A stretch of 8,600 nt of DNA from Alphaproteobacteria bacterium UBA685 (GTDB lineage: Bacteria; Pseudomonadota; Alphaproteobacteria; Puniceispirillales; Puniceispirillaceae): positions 3,176 through 11,775 of the forward strand of contig DBMZ01000161.1 in NCBI GenBank assembly GCA_002299005.1, written 5' to 3'. Under the pieces are notes generated by a model. That model was not told where the DNA came from. It saw only the letters and a list, made by a program, of their open reading frames with translations, and made no database searches. Every line of letters begins with the position of its first letter. Within the stretch, counting starts at the first letter, position 1. This document shows positions 1 to 6,945 of this stretch, in pieces. The translations under genes and the position numbers were made by a program.

Positions 1-1329
1 TCCCAGCAGGCATCATGGTCTCATATTTGGCATCTTTCTTGGCCGATTATGATATCGAACCTGTCCCAGCCTTTGGTTGGGGCGGCGGATACGGCGATGA
101 TGGGGCATTTATCAGATCCAGCCCTTATTGGCGGTGTCGCGCTTGGCACGGTTGTCATCCATTTCTTGTTGATGATTTTCGGCTTCCTGCGGATGAGTAC
201 CACGGCCCTTACCTCGCAAGCGACCGGCGCCTATCATGAAGGCACCACCCCGCTTGAAGATGTCCAGCGCCCATTGCAAAGAGGCCTGATGATAGGGGCC
301 GTTTTTGGCACGCTCTTCTTGGTTGCCCAACCACTGATTAGCATGGGGGCGGCGCTTATCATGCCAGCCTCTGCCCCGGTTGAGGCCTATATGGCCGACT
401 ATATTTCTATCCAGATTTTTGCGCTACCTGCCTTATTGATGAATGCGGCTTTGCTTGGCTGGCTTTATGGCATGCAATCTATGCGTCTTGGCATGGTGCA
501 ATTATTGCTGATTAACGGGCTAAATATTGGTCTGAACTTCCTGTTTGTGTTGGGATTTGACGGCGGCATTAAGGGCGTGGCTTTGGCATCTGTTATCGCC
601 AATTGGGTCGGGTTTTTATTCGTTCTATTCATGATAAGACGCCAATTCGCCCCCTATCTTATTAAGATAACCTCTCTTACAAACGCCCTTAGCACCGCCG
701 GCTGGTCAGCCTATGGCGCGCTGTCGCGTGATATTATCATCCGCACCTTCTTGCTTTATTTGGTGCAAGTCTCCTTGCTCTATGCTGGCGGGCGTGAAGG
801 GGATATACCACTTGCCGCCCTCCAGCTGATTGTCGTGATATTCGGCCTTGTCGCCTATTCGCTAGACGGTTTTGCCCATGCAGGTGAGGCGCTTGTCGGC
901 GCGGCTATTGGTGGCAAGCATAGAGGCGATTTGCGCCTCATCATCTGGCGCTCGCTTGTGCTAGCCGGCCTCTTTAGCCTGTTGATGAGCCTTGCGCTCT
1001 GGCTATTCTCAGCGCCTCTATTATCACTTTTAACAAGCCACCAGCCTGTCATCGACCAGACCCTTGCGCTCTGGCCATATGTTCTATGCCTTGCGCCTGC
1101 CTCTTTTTTGGCCTTTCAGATGGATGGGATTTTCATCGGAGCCGCCAATGGGCGCGCTTTGCGTAATGGGATGATCCTCTCATTCACGCTGTTTATCTCA
1201 AGCCTATTTGTCTTTCAGCAGATGACACTCACCCAAGGGCTTGACGGGGTGCTTTTGGCATTTATCCTCTATCTTATGGTGCGCGGCATCAGCCTTGCCC
1301 TGCGATTACCCGAAATAGTGAAACCGTAA
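1..1329 (+). CDS. MATE family efflux transporter, DinF-type (5' end outside window)
   Basis: Inner-membrane multidrug/toxin extrusion transporter, expected to export organic compounds against H+ or Na+ influx. The frame is open from base 1. Residues encoded before the first in-window ATG (base 49) already match the family's first helix (IWHLSWPIMISNLSQPL, then GAADTAMMGHL). No ATG, GTG or TTG occurs in frame before base 49, so the true start lies upstream. The Asp in GAADTAMMGHL (bases 88-90) aligns with the TM1 aspartate important for coupling in DinF-type transporters. The later stretch DGFAHAGEALVGAAIG (around base 865) and QMDGIFIGA (around base 1120) are also DinF-like. I count about 11-12 hydrophobic segments through the visible 442 codons, close to the family's usual 440-460 residues, so little is missing. 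It ends 13 bases before the aminopeptidase gene and probably shares its transcript. The substrate cannot be told from sequence. Confidence 0.92.
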   Translation, partial: SQQASWSHIWHLSWPIMISNLSQPLVGAADTAMMGHLSDPALIGGVALGTVVIHFLLMIFGFLRMSTTALTSQATGAYHEGTTPLEDVQRPLQRGLMIGAVFGTLFLVAQPLISMGAALIMPASAPVEAYMADYISIQIFALPALLMNAALLGWLYGMQSMRLGMVQLLLINGLNIGLNFLFVLGFDGGIKGVALASVIANWVGFLFVLFMIRRQFAPYLIKITSLTNALSTAGWSAYGALSRDIIIRTFLLYLVQVSLLYAGGREGDIPLAALQLIVVIFGLVAYSLDGFAHAGEALVGAAIGGKHRGDLRLIIWRSLVLAGLFSLLMSLALWLFSAPLLSLLTSHQPVIDQTLALWPYVLCLAPASFLAFQMDGIFIGAANGRALRNGMILSFTLFISSLFVFQQMTLTQGLDGVLLAFILYLMVRGISLALRLPEIVKP

Positions 1330-1333
1330 AGGA
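1328..1333 (+). promoter_or_regulatory. Ribosome binding site of the aminopeptidase gene, overlapping the MATE stop
   Basis: AAAGGA starts within the MATE stop codon (TAA, 1327-1329) and lies 9 bases before the ATG at 1343. Ribosomes terminating on the transporter would release next to this site, which suggests a shared mRNA and possible translational coupling. It supports the ATG at 1343 as the start. Confidence 0.6.
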
Positions 1334-1342
1334 ACCTATCAC

Positions 1343-2758
1343 ATGTCATCTTTGAGTTATGCCGCGTTGCCCCATGATTTTGCCGATGCCAAAGCGCCCG
1401 GTGATCTGCCTTTGCATATCATTCATCATGATGCGGCAGACACATGGTTTGCCGCCCTGCCTGCCTTCCAAAAAGCCAGCCATGAGGCGATGGGCCAATC
1501 ACTAAAAGACGGGCAATCAGGCCGCCTACTTGGCCAAGATGGCACGCTTGAAGGCGCCTATTTGATTATTGGGGATGAGGTTATTTGGCAAGCAGCATCC
1601 GCCGCCAAAAGCCTGCCTGCCAGACGTTACCAGCTTGAAGAAGACGCGCTTGATGCAAAGACAATCCACGATATCACCCTTGGCTTTGCGCTCGCTGATT
1701 ATCAGGCCCGCTTGCTTGATGAGGCTGATAAGCCCTCACAGATTGCGACATGCCATCTAAGCCAGCCCGATAATCAGCCAAATAATCAACCTCATGCACG
1801 CGCAACTGCCCTTGCACGAGGCACCATCCTATGCCGCGATCTTATCAATGCGCCTGCCAACAAAATGACCCCCGCCGCCCTCGCAGATGAGGCGCGCGCG
1901 CTGGCAAAGGCACATGGCGCACGCATTGAGGTCATCTCTGGCGATGCCTTGGCAAAAGACTATCCGGCGATTCACATTGTCGGCAGAGCGGCCGAAGTGC
2001 CCCCTTGTCTGATTGATATGAAATGGGGCAATTCTGGCCCGAAAATCACCCTTGTCGGCAAGGGCGTGACCTTTGATTCAGGCGGTCTTGATCTTAAACC
2101 ATCCAAGGCGATGGAGATGATGAAAAAGGATATGGGCGGGTCTGCCCATGTGCTTGGCCTTGCCGCCGCCATTATGATGACAGGCCTTAATATCCAATTG
2201 CGCGTGCTCATTGGGGCGGCTGAAAATGCGGTCTCAGAGAAATCAATGCGCCCCCTAGATGTGATAGACACAAGAGCCGGCATTAAGGTTGAGGTTGGCA
2301 ACACAGATGCCGAAGGGCGGCTTGTGCTAGCAGATGCGCTTCATCTTGCGCTTGAAGATGAGCCTGATTTTATCGTTGATTTTGCGACCCTCACAGGCGC
2401 CGCACGTGTCGCGCTTGGCACCTCTTGCCCGGCCTTATTCTGTAATGATGACATGACCGCCAGAGCGATTATGGATGCTGGCAAAAAAGAGAGTGACCCC
2501 TTATGGCAATTGCCGCTATTTGAGGCTTATGACACGCAATTAGACACCGGCCATATGGCGCTATCAAGCACCGGCCAGTCAGGCTATGGCGGGGCTATCA
2601 CAGCCGCTTTATTCTTGCGCCGTTTTACCGGGCGTGATGTGAATTGGGCGCATATTGATGTGATGGCATGGAATCTTTCCTCCAAGCCAGGCCGGCCAAA
2701 AGGCGGTGAGGCAATGGGTATGCGCGCGCTCTATCGCTATATTGAAGAGCTAATCTAA
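1343..2758 (+). CDS. Leucyl aminopeptidase family protein (peptidase M17)
   Basis: Cytosolic metallo-aminopeptidase that removes N-terminal residues from peptides with two bound divalent metals. It has 471 residues, a little shorter than E. coli PepA (503). An N-terminal domain (about 1-135) is followed by a polar linker rich in Asn, Gln and Pro (141-151) and the catalytic domain (about 155-471). Every catalytic position is present: K240 and D245 in VGKGVTFDSGG, K252, D263 in KKDMGG, and D322, E324 and R326 in the M17 signature NTDAEGRL. These lie at a constant offset of 30 from the PepA residues K270, D275, K282, D293, D352, E354 and R356, so an active enzyme is expected. The start follows a Shine-Dalgarno site overlapping the upstream MATE stop. 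Alphaproteobacteria often carry a long PepA and a shorter paralogue like this one, so I give no symbol. The stop overlaps the convergent dehydrogenase gene by 4 bases. Confidence 0.95.
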   Translation: MSSLSYAALPHDFADAKAPGDLPLHIIHHDAADTWFAALPAFQKASHEAMGQSLKDGQSGRLLGQDGTLEGAYLIIGDEVIWQAASAAKSLPARRYQLEEDALDAKTIHDITLGFALADYQARLLDEADKPSQIATCHLSQPDNQPNNQPHARATALARGTILCRDLINAPANKMTPAALADEARALAKAHGARIEVISGDALAKDYPAIHIVGRAAEVPPCLIDMKWGNSGPKITLVGKGVTFDSGGLDLKPSKAMEMMKKDMGGSAHVLGLAAAIMMTGLNIQLRVLIGAAENAVSEKSMRPLDVIDTRAGIKVEVGNTDAEGRLVLADALHLALEDEPDFIVDFATLTGAARVALGTSCPALFCNDDMTARAIMDAGKKESDPLWQLPLFEAYDTQLDTGHMALSSTGQSGYGGAITAALFLRRFTGRDVNWAHIDVMAWNLSSKPGRPKGGEAMGMRALYRYIEELI

Positions 2759-3714
2759 TAACCTTTTATGCGGTCGACCAAATTCGCAGGCGCCCTGCCT
2801 TCATGAAAGGCCAGTAGCGCTTGCGCGACTTGCCAAGAGGCTGTTTGCGGATTTGTTTGCGCGGCCACATGCGGCCAGATACTGATATGGGGATGACCCC
2901 AAAAGGCATGATCTTCTGGCAAAGGTTCTGTCTCAAACACATCTAATGAGGCGCCTGAGAGATGGCCTGAATTAATCGCGGCCAACAGATCATCTTCGAT
3001 AATATGACCGCCGCGCCCGGCATTAATCATAAAGGCGCCGACTTTCATCTGGGCAAAACGCGCCCGATTAAAAAAGCCCTTAGTCTCGTCCGTCAGGGGC
3101 ATCAGGCAGACATGAATATCCATCTCTGCCAGCATCACCGAAAGACCATCTTCGCCATGATGATAAGAGATGATATCGCGCTTGCGCGCCGTGCGGTTAT
3201 AGCCTGTCACATCAAATCCAAGCGCCACCAATTGGCGGACAACTTCGGTGCCAATCGCGCCCACACCATAGACACCAATCTTTAAGGCGCGCGCATCTGT
3301 TTGCGGCAAGGGGCGAAACTCACGCCGGCTTGCCAGCACGCGGTAATCAGAGGCTTTGCGACATTTCTCAAGCACAGCCAAACACACCCAATGACCAAGC
3401 GCGACAGACATATCAGGGTCAATTAAGCGCACCACAGGCAAATCAGCGGGCAAGCTTTCATCACGGAAAATATGGTCGACACCTTGGCCAAGCGAGATAA
3501 CGCCCTTAATATGGGGCATCTTTGCCAATTGCCCAACAGGCGGCTTCCAAACTGTGACCGCCATCGCACGCGCCCCTGCCTCAGAGGTAAGCGGCACCAA
3601 TTTTATCGCTGGCAGAAATGGTTGCAGACGCGCCTGCCATGCCTCAAGGCGCGACGCGTCAGCCGCATCATCATAATAGCCGACGATTAACTCATCTTCG
3701 CATAAAACACTCAT
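2755..3714 (-). CDS. ghrA: Glyoxylate/hydroxypyruvate reductase A-type 2-hydroxyacid dehydrogenase
   Basis: NAD(P)H-dependent D-isomer-specific 2-hydroxyacid dehydrogenase. In the GhrA (YcdW) branch it reduces glyoxylate to glycolate and hydroxypyruvate to glycerate in the cytosol. It has 319 residues, close to E. coli GhrA (312). The Rossmann dinucleotide motif is G150-V-G-A-I-G155, followed by a beta strand and NRT (173-175). An Arg after the Asn in NRT suggests NADPH preference, as an inference. The catalytic triad is R234 in NAGRGG, E263 in FETEPLP and H282 in WPHVAA. The short N-terminal substrate-domain motifs and SLGQGVDHIF (74-83) fit the GhrA branch better than SerA or LdhA. It is the last gene of a minus-strand run: its ATG shares one base with the stop of hisN (TGATG), with no strong ribosome site, which suggests translational coupling. 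The exact substrate is inferred from the family. Confidence 0.88.
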   Translation of the reverse strand: MSVLCEDELIVGYYDDAADASRLEAWQARLQPFLPAIKLVPLTSEAGARAMAVTVWKPPVGQLAKMPHIKGVISLGQGVDHIFRDESLPADLPVVRLIDPDMSVALGHWVCLAVLEKCRKASDYRVLASRREFRPLPQTDARALKIGVYGVGAIGTEVVRQLVALGFDVTGYNRTARKRDIISYHHGEDGLSVMLAEMDIHVCLMPLTDETKGFFNRARFAQMKVGAFMINAGRGGHIIEDDLLAAINSGHLSGASLDVFETEPLPEDHAFWGHPHISIWPHVAAQTNPQTASWQVAQALLAFHEGRAPANLVDRIKGY

Positions 3715-3716
3715 CA
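3712..3716 (-). promoter_or_regulatory. Stop/start overlap TGATG coupling hisN to ghrA
   Basis: Read on the minus strand, the TGA stop of hisN (3716-3714) shares its A with the ATG of ghrA (3714-3712). No good Shine-Dalgarno sequence is visible just upstream, so ghrA translation probably depends on ribosomes finishing hisN. Confidence 0.6.
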
Positions 3717-4499
3717 GCTCATCGCCCGAAGCGCGGCTTCATGAAGGGCAGGGCTAGCCGCCGCAATCAGGGCATTTGTCTTGCCAAGACGCACAGGCGC
3801 GCCGTCCCAATCAGTGACAATCCCGCCCGCGCCCTCAATCACAGGGATAAGCGCCATAATATCATGGCTAGCAAGCTGATGCTCTATCACAATATCTGTA
3901 TGACCAGCGGCAAGCAGCGCATAATTATAACAATCACCGCCCCAATTACCACTAAGGCACTTATCAGATAGCGCCCGATAAGCGGCCAAAGCCGTCTCAT
4001 CCAGCGCTTCTGGTGCGGTGGTCGCGATACGTGCGGCTGATAAATCAGTGATGCCAGAGACCTTAATAGGCTGGCCATTCAGCGTGGTCGGCTGGCCTTT
4101 GATGGCGATAAACATCTCATCCAGCATCGGCATATCAATCACCGAGGCCACCGGCTGATGTTGATAGCAAAGCGCGATTAAACTGCCGAAAAGAGGCTTG
4201 CCTGAAATAAACACGCGCGTGCCATCTATGGGATCAATCACCCAGTCAAACGCACCAGAAATCGTCCCGCCTGCTTCTTCGCCCAGAATATTATGTTCTG
4301 GATAAGCGGCCGCGATTGCCTCTCTTATCACAGCCTCTGCCTGCTTATCGGCGATTGTCACAGGGCTGTTATCTGCCTTGCCTTCGATTAAGATAGGCTG
4401 GCGGAAATGCTTTTTTATCACCGCGCGCGAGGCAAAACAAAAGCTGGCAAGTGCCCCTGCCAGCTTTTCATCATCTATGGAATGGTCATCCCAGCGCAT
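3714..4499 (-). CDS. hisN: Histidinol-phosphatase, inositol monophosphatase family (HisN type)
   Basis: Mg2+-dependent phosphatase of the inositol monophosphatase fold. The HisN branch converts L-histidinol phosphate to L-histidinol in histidine synthesis. It has 261 residues, the normal family length. Metal-binding residues are E74 in GEEAG, D89 and D92 in DPIDGT, and D213 in SHDIMALIP; D51 in VTIAD also fits. TRVFISGKPLFGSLIAL (94-110) and PVIEGAGGIVTDWDG (219-233) resemble HisN rather than SuhB or CysQ. The ATG lies 15 bases after the cytochrome c stop. The only ribosome-site candidate is GGTG about 8 bases upstream, which is weak. The first family helix begins near residue 10, so a later start would remove conserved sequence. 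Codons 11-21 encode a terminator-like inverted repeat (see separate entry). Other his genes are not in the window, so a broader or different phosphatase role cannot be excluded. Confidence 0.82.
   Translation of the reverse strand: MRWDDHSIDDEKLAGALASFCFASRAVIKKHFRQPILIEGKADNSPVTIADKQAEAVIREAIAAAYPEHNILGEEAGGTISGAFDWVIDPIDGTRVFISGKPLFGSLIALCYQHQPVASVIDMPMLDEMFIAIKGQPTTLNGQPIKVSGITDLSAARIATTAPEALDETALAAYRALSDKCLSGNWGGDCYNYALLAAGHTDIVIEHQLASHDIMALIPVIEGAGGIVTDWDGAPVRLGKTNALIAAASPALHEAALRAMS
4439..4468 (-). repeat. Perfect 11-bp inverted repeat inside hisN, resembling an intrinsic terminator
   Basis: Arms AAAAGCTGGCA (4439-4449) and TGCCAGCTTTT (4458-4468) are perfectly complementary around an 8-base loop. 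In minus-strand RNA the hairpin is followed by a U-rich run read as TTTTGTTTTG, the usual shape of a Rho-independent terminator. It lies 47 bases after the cytochrome c stop and within codons 11-21 of hisN. It could attenuate hisN-ghrA expression relative to the cytochrome gene, or it could be a coincidence of coding sequence (KLAGALASF). On the plus strand it also has a short T run and could stop antisense transcription. Confidence 0.5.
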
Positions 4500-4514
4500 T
4501 GCTAGGCACCAAAA

Positions 4515-5096
4515 TTACTGTGCTTCAGATGCGATGTCGGCATCTGTTGGCAAAGCGGCAGGTGAGGCCGACAGACTGCGCAAATAGGCAATCATATTGG
4601 CTCTGTCCTTTGGCTTTTTAAGGCCGGCAAAATTCATCTTTGTGCCCGCAATATAGGCCTTTGGCTTATACAGGAATGCGTTCAATGCCGCATAGTCCCA
4701 ACCGCCGCCGAAACCAGCCAAAGCGTCTGAGTAACCAAAGCCAGCAACACCGCCCTTATCCGCGTTCACGATATTCCACAAAGCAGGGCCAACCTTATTT
4801 GCGCCGCCTTCGTCAAACACGTGGCAGGCTGTACATTTCTTGGCCAGCTTCATACCAGCGGCAATATCTGCCTCTGCCAAAAGCGCCAAAATAGGCTCAG
4901 GACCCACAGGTGCCGCAACCGCGCCAGCTGTATCAGCCACTTCTGCTACTTCAATTGGATAGGCGTTCTTATGCTCTGCAACACCGTGACCATCATGCGA
5001 CGGCACAAGGATTTGCGCCCCTTTAATGCCAGCCATGAAAACCAAGGCTGCAAGCAATACACCAGCGAATAGTTTATTAAATTTGAGTTCATCCAT
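4515..5096 (-). CDS. Membrane-anchored class I cytochrome c (CycM-like)
   Basis: Single-haem c-type cytochrome that should carry electrons on the periplasmic face of the inner membrane. CycM-type proteins of alphaproteobacteria pass electrons from the bc1 complex to the aa3 oxidase. Starting at the ATG at 5096 it has 193 residues. MDELKFNK is followed by a hydrophobic, probably uncleaved anchor (about 9-31), a flexible Ala/Val/Glu-rich spacer (about 35-75), and the cytochrome domain (about 76-177). Haem attachment is at CTACH, with C88, C91 and H92 as the proximal ligand. The distal ligand is M154 in GTKMNFAGLKK. An acidic Ala-rich tail ends the protein. An upstream in-frame TTG (5132) would add 12 polar residues before the anchor and has no ribosome site, so I prefer 5096, where GGGGGA lies about 10 bases upstream. 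It is the first gene of the minus-strand operon. CycM identity is by resemblance. Confidence 0.93.
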   Translation of the reverse strand: MDELKFNKLFAGVLLAALVFMAGIKGAQILVPSHDGHGVAEHKNAYPIEVAEVADTAGAVAAPVGPEPILALLAEADIAAGMKLAKKCTACHVFDEGGANKVGPALWNIVNADKGGVAGFGYSDALAGFGGGWDYAALNAFLYKPKAYIAGTKMNFAGLKKPKDRANMIAYLRSLSASPAALPTDADIASEAQ

Positions 5097-5134
5097 CTTT
5101 TTGATGTCCCCCGAACATCTAGTCATCATCAATC

Positions 5135-5147
5135 AGGCGTGACGCCT
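5135..5147. repeat. Near-perfect palindrome in the cytochrome c leader
   Basis: AGGCGT and ACGCCT flank a single base. It lies about 40 bases before the cytochrome c ATG, inside the predicted 5' untranslated region, between the promoter candidate and the start codon. It could be an operator half-site pair or a small RNA hairpin with a tight loop. No known regulator motif was recognised. Part of it (ATCAGGCG, 5132-5139) recurs in the same orientation at 5201-5208. Confidence 0.35.
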
Positions 5148-5168
5148 CATTTCAAAAATTACCTGCCC

Positions 5169-5197
5169 TTAATATCGCAACAACGCGTCTTTCTCAA
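5169..5197 (-). promoter_or_regulatory. Sigma70-like promoter for the cytochrome c-hisN-ghrA operon
   Basis: On the minus strand a -35 box TTGAGA (5197-5192, 5 of 6 to consensus) is followed by exactly 17 bases and a -10 box TATTAA (5174-5169, 4 of 6). Transcription would begin near 5162, giving a leader of about 65 bases that contains the palindrome at 5135-5147. The site lies in the divergent region between this operon and kdsB. This is the best promoter match in the window, judged by eye only. Confidence 0.55.
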
Positions 5198-5273
5198 GTG
5201 ATCAGGCGCTTGTTTTATGTTTTCTTTTGCATGATTTTCCAATTTATGGAACAAAAAGGCCATAATCACCGCC

Positions 5274-5281
5274 AAAAGAAG
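5274..5281 (+). promoter_or_regulatory. Ribosome binding site deciding the kdsB start
   Basis: AAAAGAAG ends 6 bases before the ATG at 5288. It selects this start over the upstream in-frame GTG at 5198, ATG at 5231 and ATG at 5246, and yields a protein of normal KdsB length. Confidence 0.55.
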
Positions 5282-5287
5282 CCTGAT

Positions 5288-6037
5288 ATGTCGTCAAAAC
5301 AACCTGCTGATGAAATGATCATTTTGATTCCCGCACGCATGGCCGCCAGCCGTCTGCCGAATAAGCCTATGGCCGAAATCGCAGGCAGACCGCTGATTGA
5401 ACATGTCTGGGCAGGCGCGATGAGCGCTGATATCGCGCCTGTATGGGTGGCAACAGATCACGCCGATATCTACCATCACATCACCTCACTTGGCGGCCGC
5501 GCTGTTATGACGCGCGCTGATCACCCGTCAGGCTCCGACCGTATCCATGAAGCGATTGAGGCGATTGACCCTAAAGGCCGCTATCAAAAGCTGATAAATT
5601 TGCAAGGCGATCTGCCAACCATCACAAGCGAGGCCATCAATGCCCTTGCGCGCTTGCTGAACACAAATAACTGTGATTTGGCAACATTGGTCGCACCCGC
5701 AAGCGCCGAAGAAGTTGCCAGAAGCCAAGTCGTCAAAGCCGTGATGAGCTGGGATGATGACAATCACCAATGCGGGCGCGCCCATTATTTCTCGCGCCAA
5801 GCTGTGCCTCATAATGCCGAGACCTATTGGCATCATATCGGCCTTTATGGCTGGCAGAGAGCGGCCTTGGCACGCTTTGTGACCTTGCCGCCATCGCCGC
5901 TAGAATTATCAGAAAAGCTAGAACAGCTGCGCGCGCTTGAAGCTGGCATGTTGATCCAAGCCTCAGCAATTGACGAAGCGCCGGGCGGTGTAGATACTGA
6001 AGAAGATTTAAACGCTGTCAGAGCGCTATTTGCCTGA
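5288..6037 (+). CDS. kdsB: 3-deoxy-manno-octulosonate cytidylyltransferase (CMP-Kdo synthetase)
   Basis: Cytosolic enzyme that activates Kdo with CTP to CMP-Kdo, the donor for the inner core of lipopolysaccharide. From the ATG at 5288 it has 249 residues (E. coli KdsB has 248). Motifs run in the expected order: nucleotide-binding IPARMAASRLPNKP (14-27), VATDH (54-58), SGSDR (81-85), INLQGDLP with the metal-binding Asp (103-110), FSRQAVPH (168-175), HIGLYGW (183-189), the family signature SPLELSEKLEQLRALE (203-218) and GVDTEEDL (234-241). The frame extends upstream to a GTG at 5198, but the extra 30 residues are not family-like and the ribosome site supports 5288. It is divergent from the cytochrome operon and followed 53 bases later by pheA. 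From memory, a cytochrome c, kdsB, pheA neighbourhood recurs in alphaproteobacteria. Its presence implies a Kdo-bearing outer membrane. Confidence 0.95.
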   Translation: MSSKQPADEMIILIPARMAASRLPNKPMAEIAGRPLIEHVWAGAMSADIAPVWVATDHADIYHHITSLGGRAVMTRADHPSGSDRIHEAIEAIDPKGRYQKLINLQGDLPTITSEAINALARLLNTNNCDLATLVAPASAEEVARSQVVKAVMSWDDDNHQCGRAHYFSRQAVPHNAETYWHHIGLYGWQRAALARFVTLPPSPLELSEKLEQLRALEAGMLIQASAIDEAPGGVDTEEDLNAVRALFA

Positions 6038-6090
6038 TTGCGCCTTCATAAACCTATCAGATTAACCCTCATTTAGACGGCAAGACTATC

Positions 6091-6945
6091 ATGACAAAGA
6101 AAATCGTAGCTTTCCAAGGGGTGCTTGGTGCCTATTCACATATGGCCGCCCAAGCAAGCTTGCCAGATTATGGGGTGATGCCTTGCGCGTCTTTTTCCGA
6201 GATGATGCACAAGGTAAGAGAGGGCGATGCGCATATGGCGATGGTGCCTGTTGAGAATTCAACCGCCGGACGTGTCGCCGATATTCATCATCTTTTGCCA
6301 AATTCCGGCCTTAAGATCGCGGCTGAACATTTCCAGCCTGTAAACCACCAATTGCTTGGCATCAAAGGCGCGTCTCTCTCAGATATCACCCACGCCCATT
6401 CTCATGAACAGGCCCTTGCCCAATGCCGTGAAGGTCTTGGCAAGCAGGGCATATTGCCTGTCACCCATGCCGATACAGCCGGCGGTGCCAAAGATATCGC
6501 CGCACAAGGCAACAAACAGCACGCCGCCATTGCCTCACGCCTTGCCGCTGAGATTTATGGCCTTGATATCCTGCAAGAGAATTTTGAGGATATGGAATCA
6601 AACACCACCCGCTTTTTGCTGATGGCCCCTGATGCGCCTGTTGCGCCTTATGATCCGGCCCGCAAATTTGTGACAACTATGGTCTTCCGCGTACGTTCTG
6701 TGCCAGCCGCGCTTTATAAGGCGTTGGGCGGTTTTGCGACGAATGGCATTAATATGACGAAAATCGAGAGCTATATGCTGGGCGGCAAATTATCAGCTGT
6801 GCAATTCTATGTTGATTGTGAGGCGCATATTGAAGACCCGGCAATGGTTCACGCCCTTGATGAGCTTGCCTTTTATTGCGAAGGCGATGGTCTCCAGATT
6901 CTAGGCTCATATGCAGGGGCTGATATTCGCTATCACAAGGGCTAG
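6091..6945 (+). CDS. pheA: Prephenate dehydratase with C-terminal ACT domain
   Basis: Converts prephenate to phenylpyruvate, the penultimate step of phenylalanine synthesis. It has 284 residues, normal for a monofunctional enzyme with no fused chorismate mutase. The catalytic domain (about 3-180) shows FQGVLGAYSHMAA (8-20), VPVENSTAGRV (52-62), the HSHEQALAQC segment (103-112) and SNTTRF (170-175), whose second Thr is catalytic in the family. The ACT domain (about 194-272) contains VPAALYKALGGFATNGINMTKIESYM (204-229 overall). The Phe-binding motifs usually written GALV and ESRP appear here as AALY and ESYM, a variation I associate with alphaproteobacterial enzymes. Feedback inhibition by phenylalanine is likely but its strength cannot be judged. 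The ribosome site is weak (AGACGG, 6075-6080). The 53-base gap after kdsB holds no clear terminator, so the two genes are probably co-transcribed. Confidence 0.95.
   Translation: MTKKIVAFQGVLGAYSHMAAQASLPDYGVMPCASFSEMMHKVREGDAHMAMVPVENSTAGRVADIHHLLPNSGLKIAAEHFQPVNHQLLGIKGASLSDITHAHSHEQALAQCREGLGKQGILPVTHADTAGGAKDIAAQGNKQHAAIASRLAAEIYGLDILQENFEDMESNTTRFLLMAPDAPVAPYDPARKFVTTMVFRVRSVPAALYKALGGFATNGINMTKIESYMLGGKLSAVQFYVDCEAHIEDPAMVHALDELAFYCEGDGLQILGSYAGADIRYHKG

Noticed and set aside
923..939. Inverted repeat GAGGCG/CGCCTC within the MATE gene
   Set aside because: Short, mid-gene, without a T run; expected by chance in coding DNA.
49..1329. Treating the ATG at 49 as the start of the MATE gene
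   Set aside because: Family-typical first-helix residues are encoded before it and the frame is open to base 1, so the gene begins upstream of the window.
1972..2304. A 110-codon minus-strand open frame opposite the aminopeptidase
   Set aside because: It mirrors the M17 catalytic core and has no independent support.
2786..2798. Hairpin GCAGG-CGC-CCTGC as a terminator for the convergent genes
   Set aside because: Only 5 base pairs and no T run on either strand.
5097..5132. A longer cytochrome c start at TTG 5132
   Set aside because: It would place 12 extra polar residues before the membrane anchor and has no Shine-Dalgarno sequence, while the ATG at 5096 does.
5198..5287. A 30-residue N-terminal extension of KdsB from GTG 5198
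   Set aside because: It is not family-like, lacks a ribosome site, overlaps the -35 box of the opposite promoter, and the ATG at 5288 gives the usual length with a good ribosome site.
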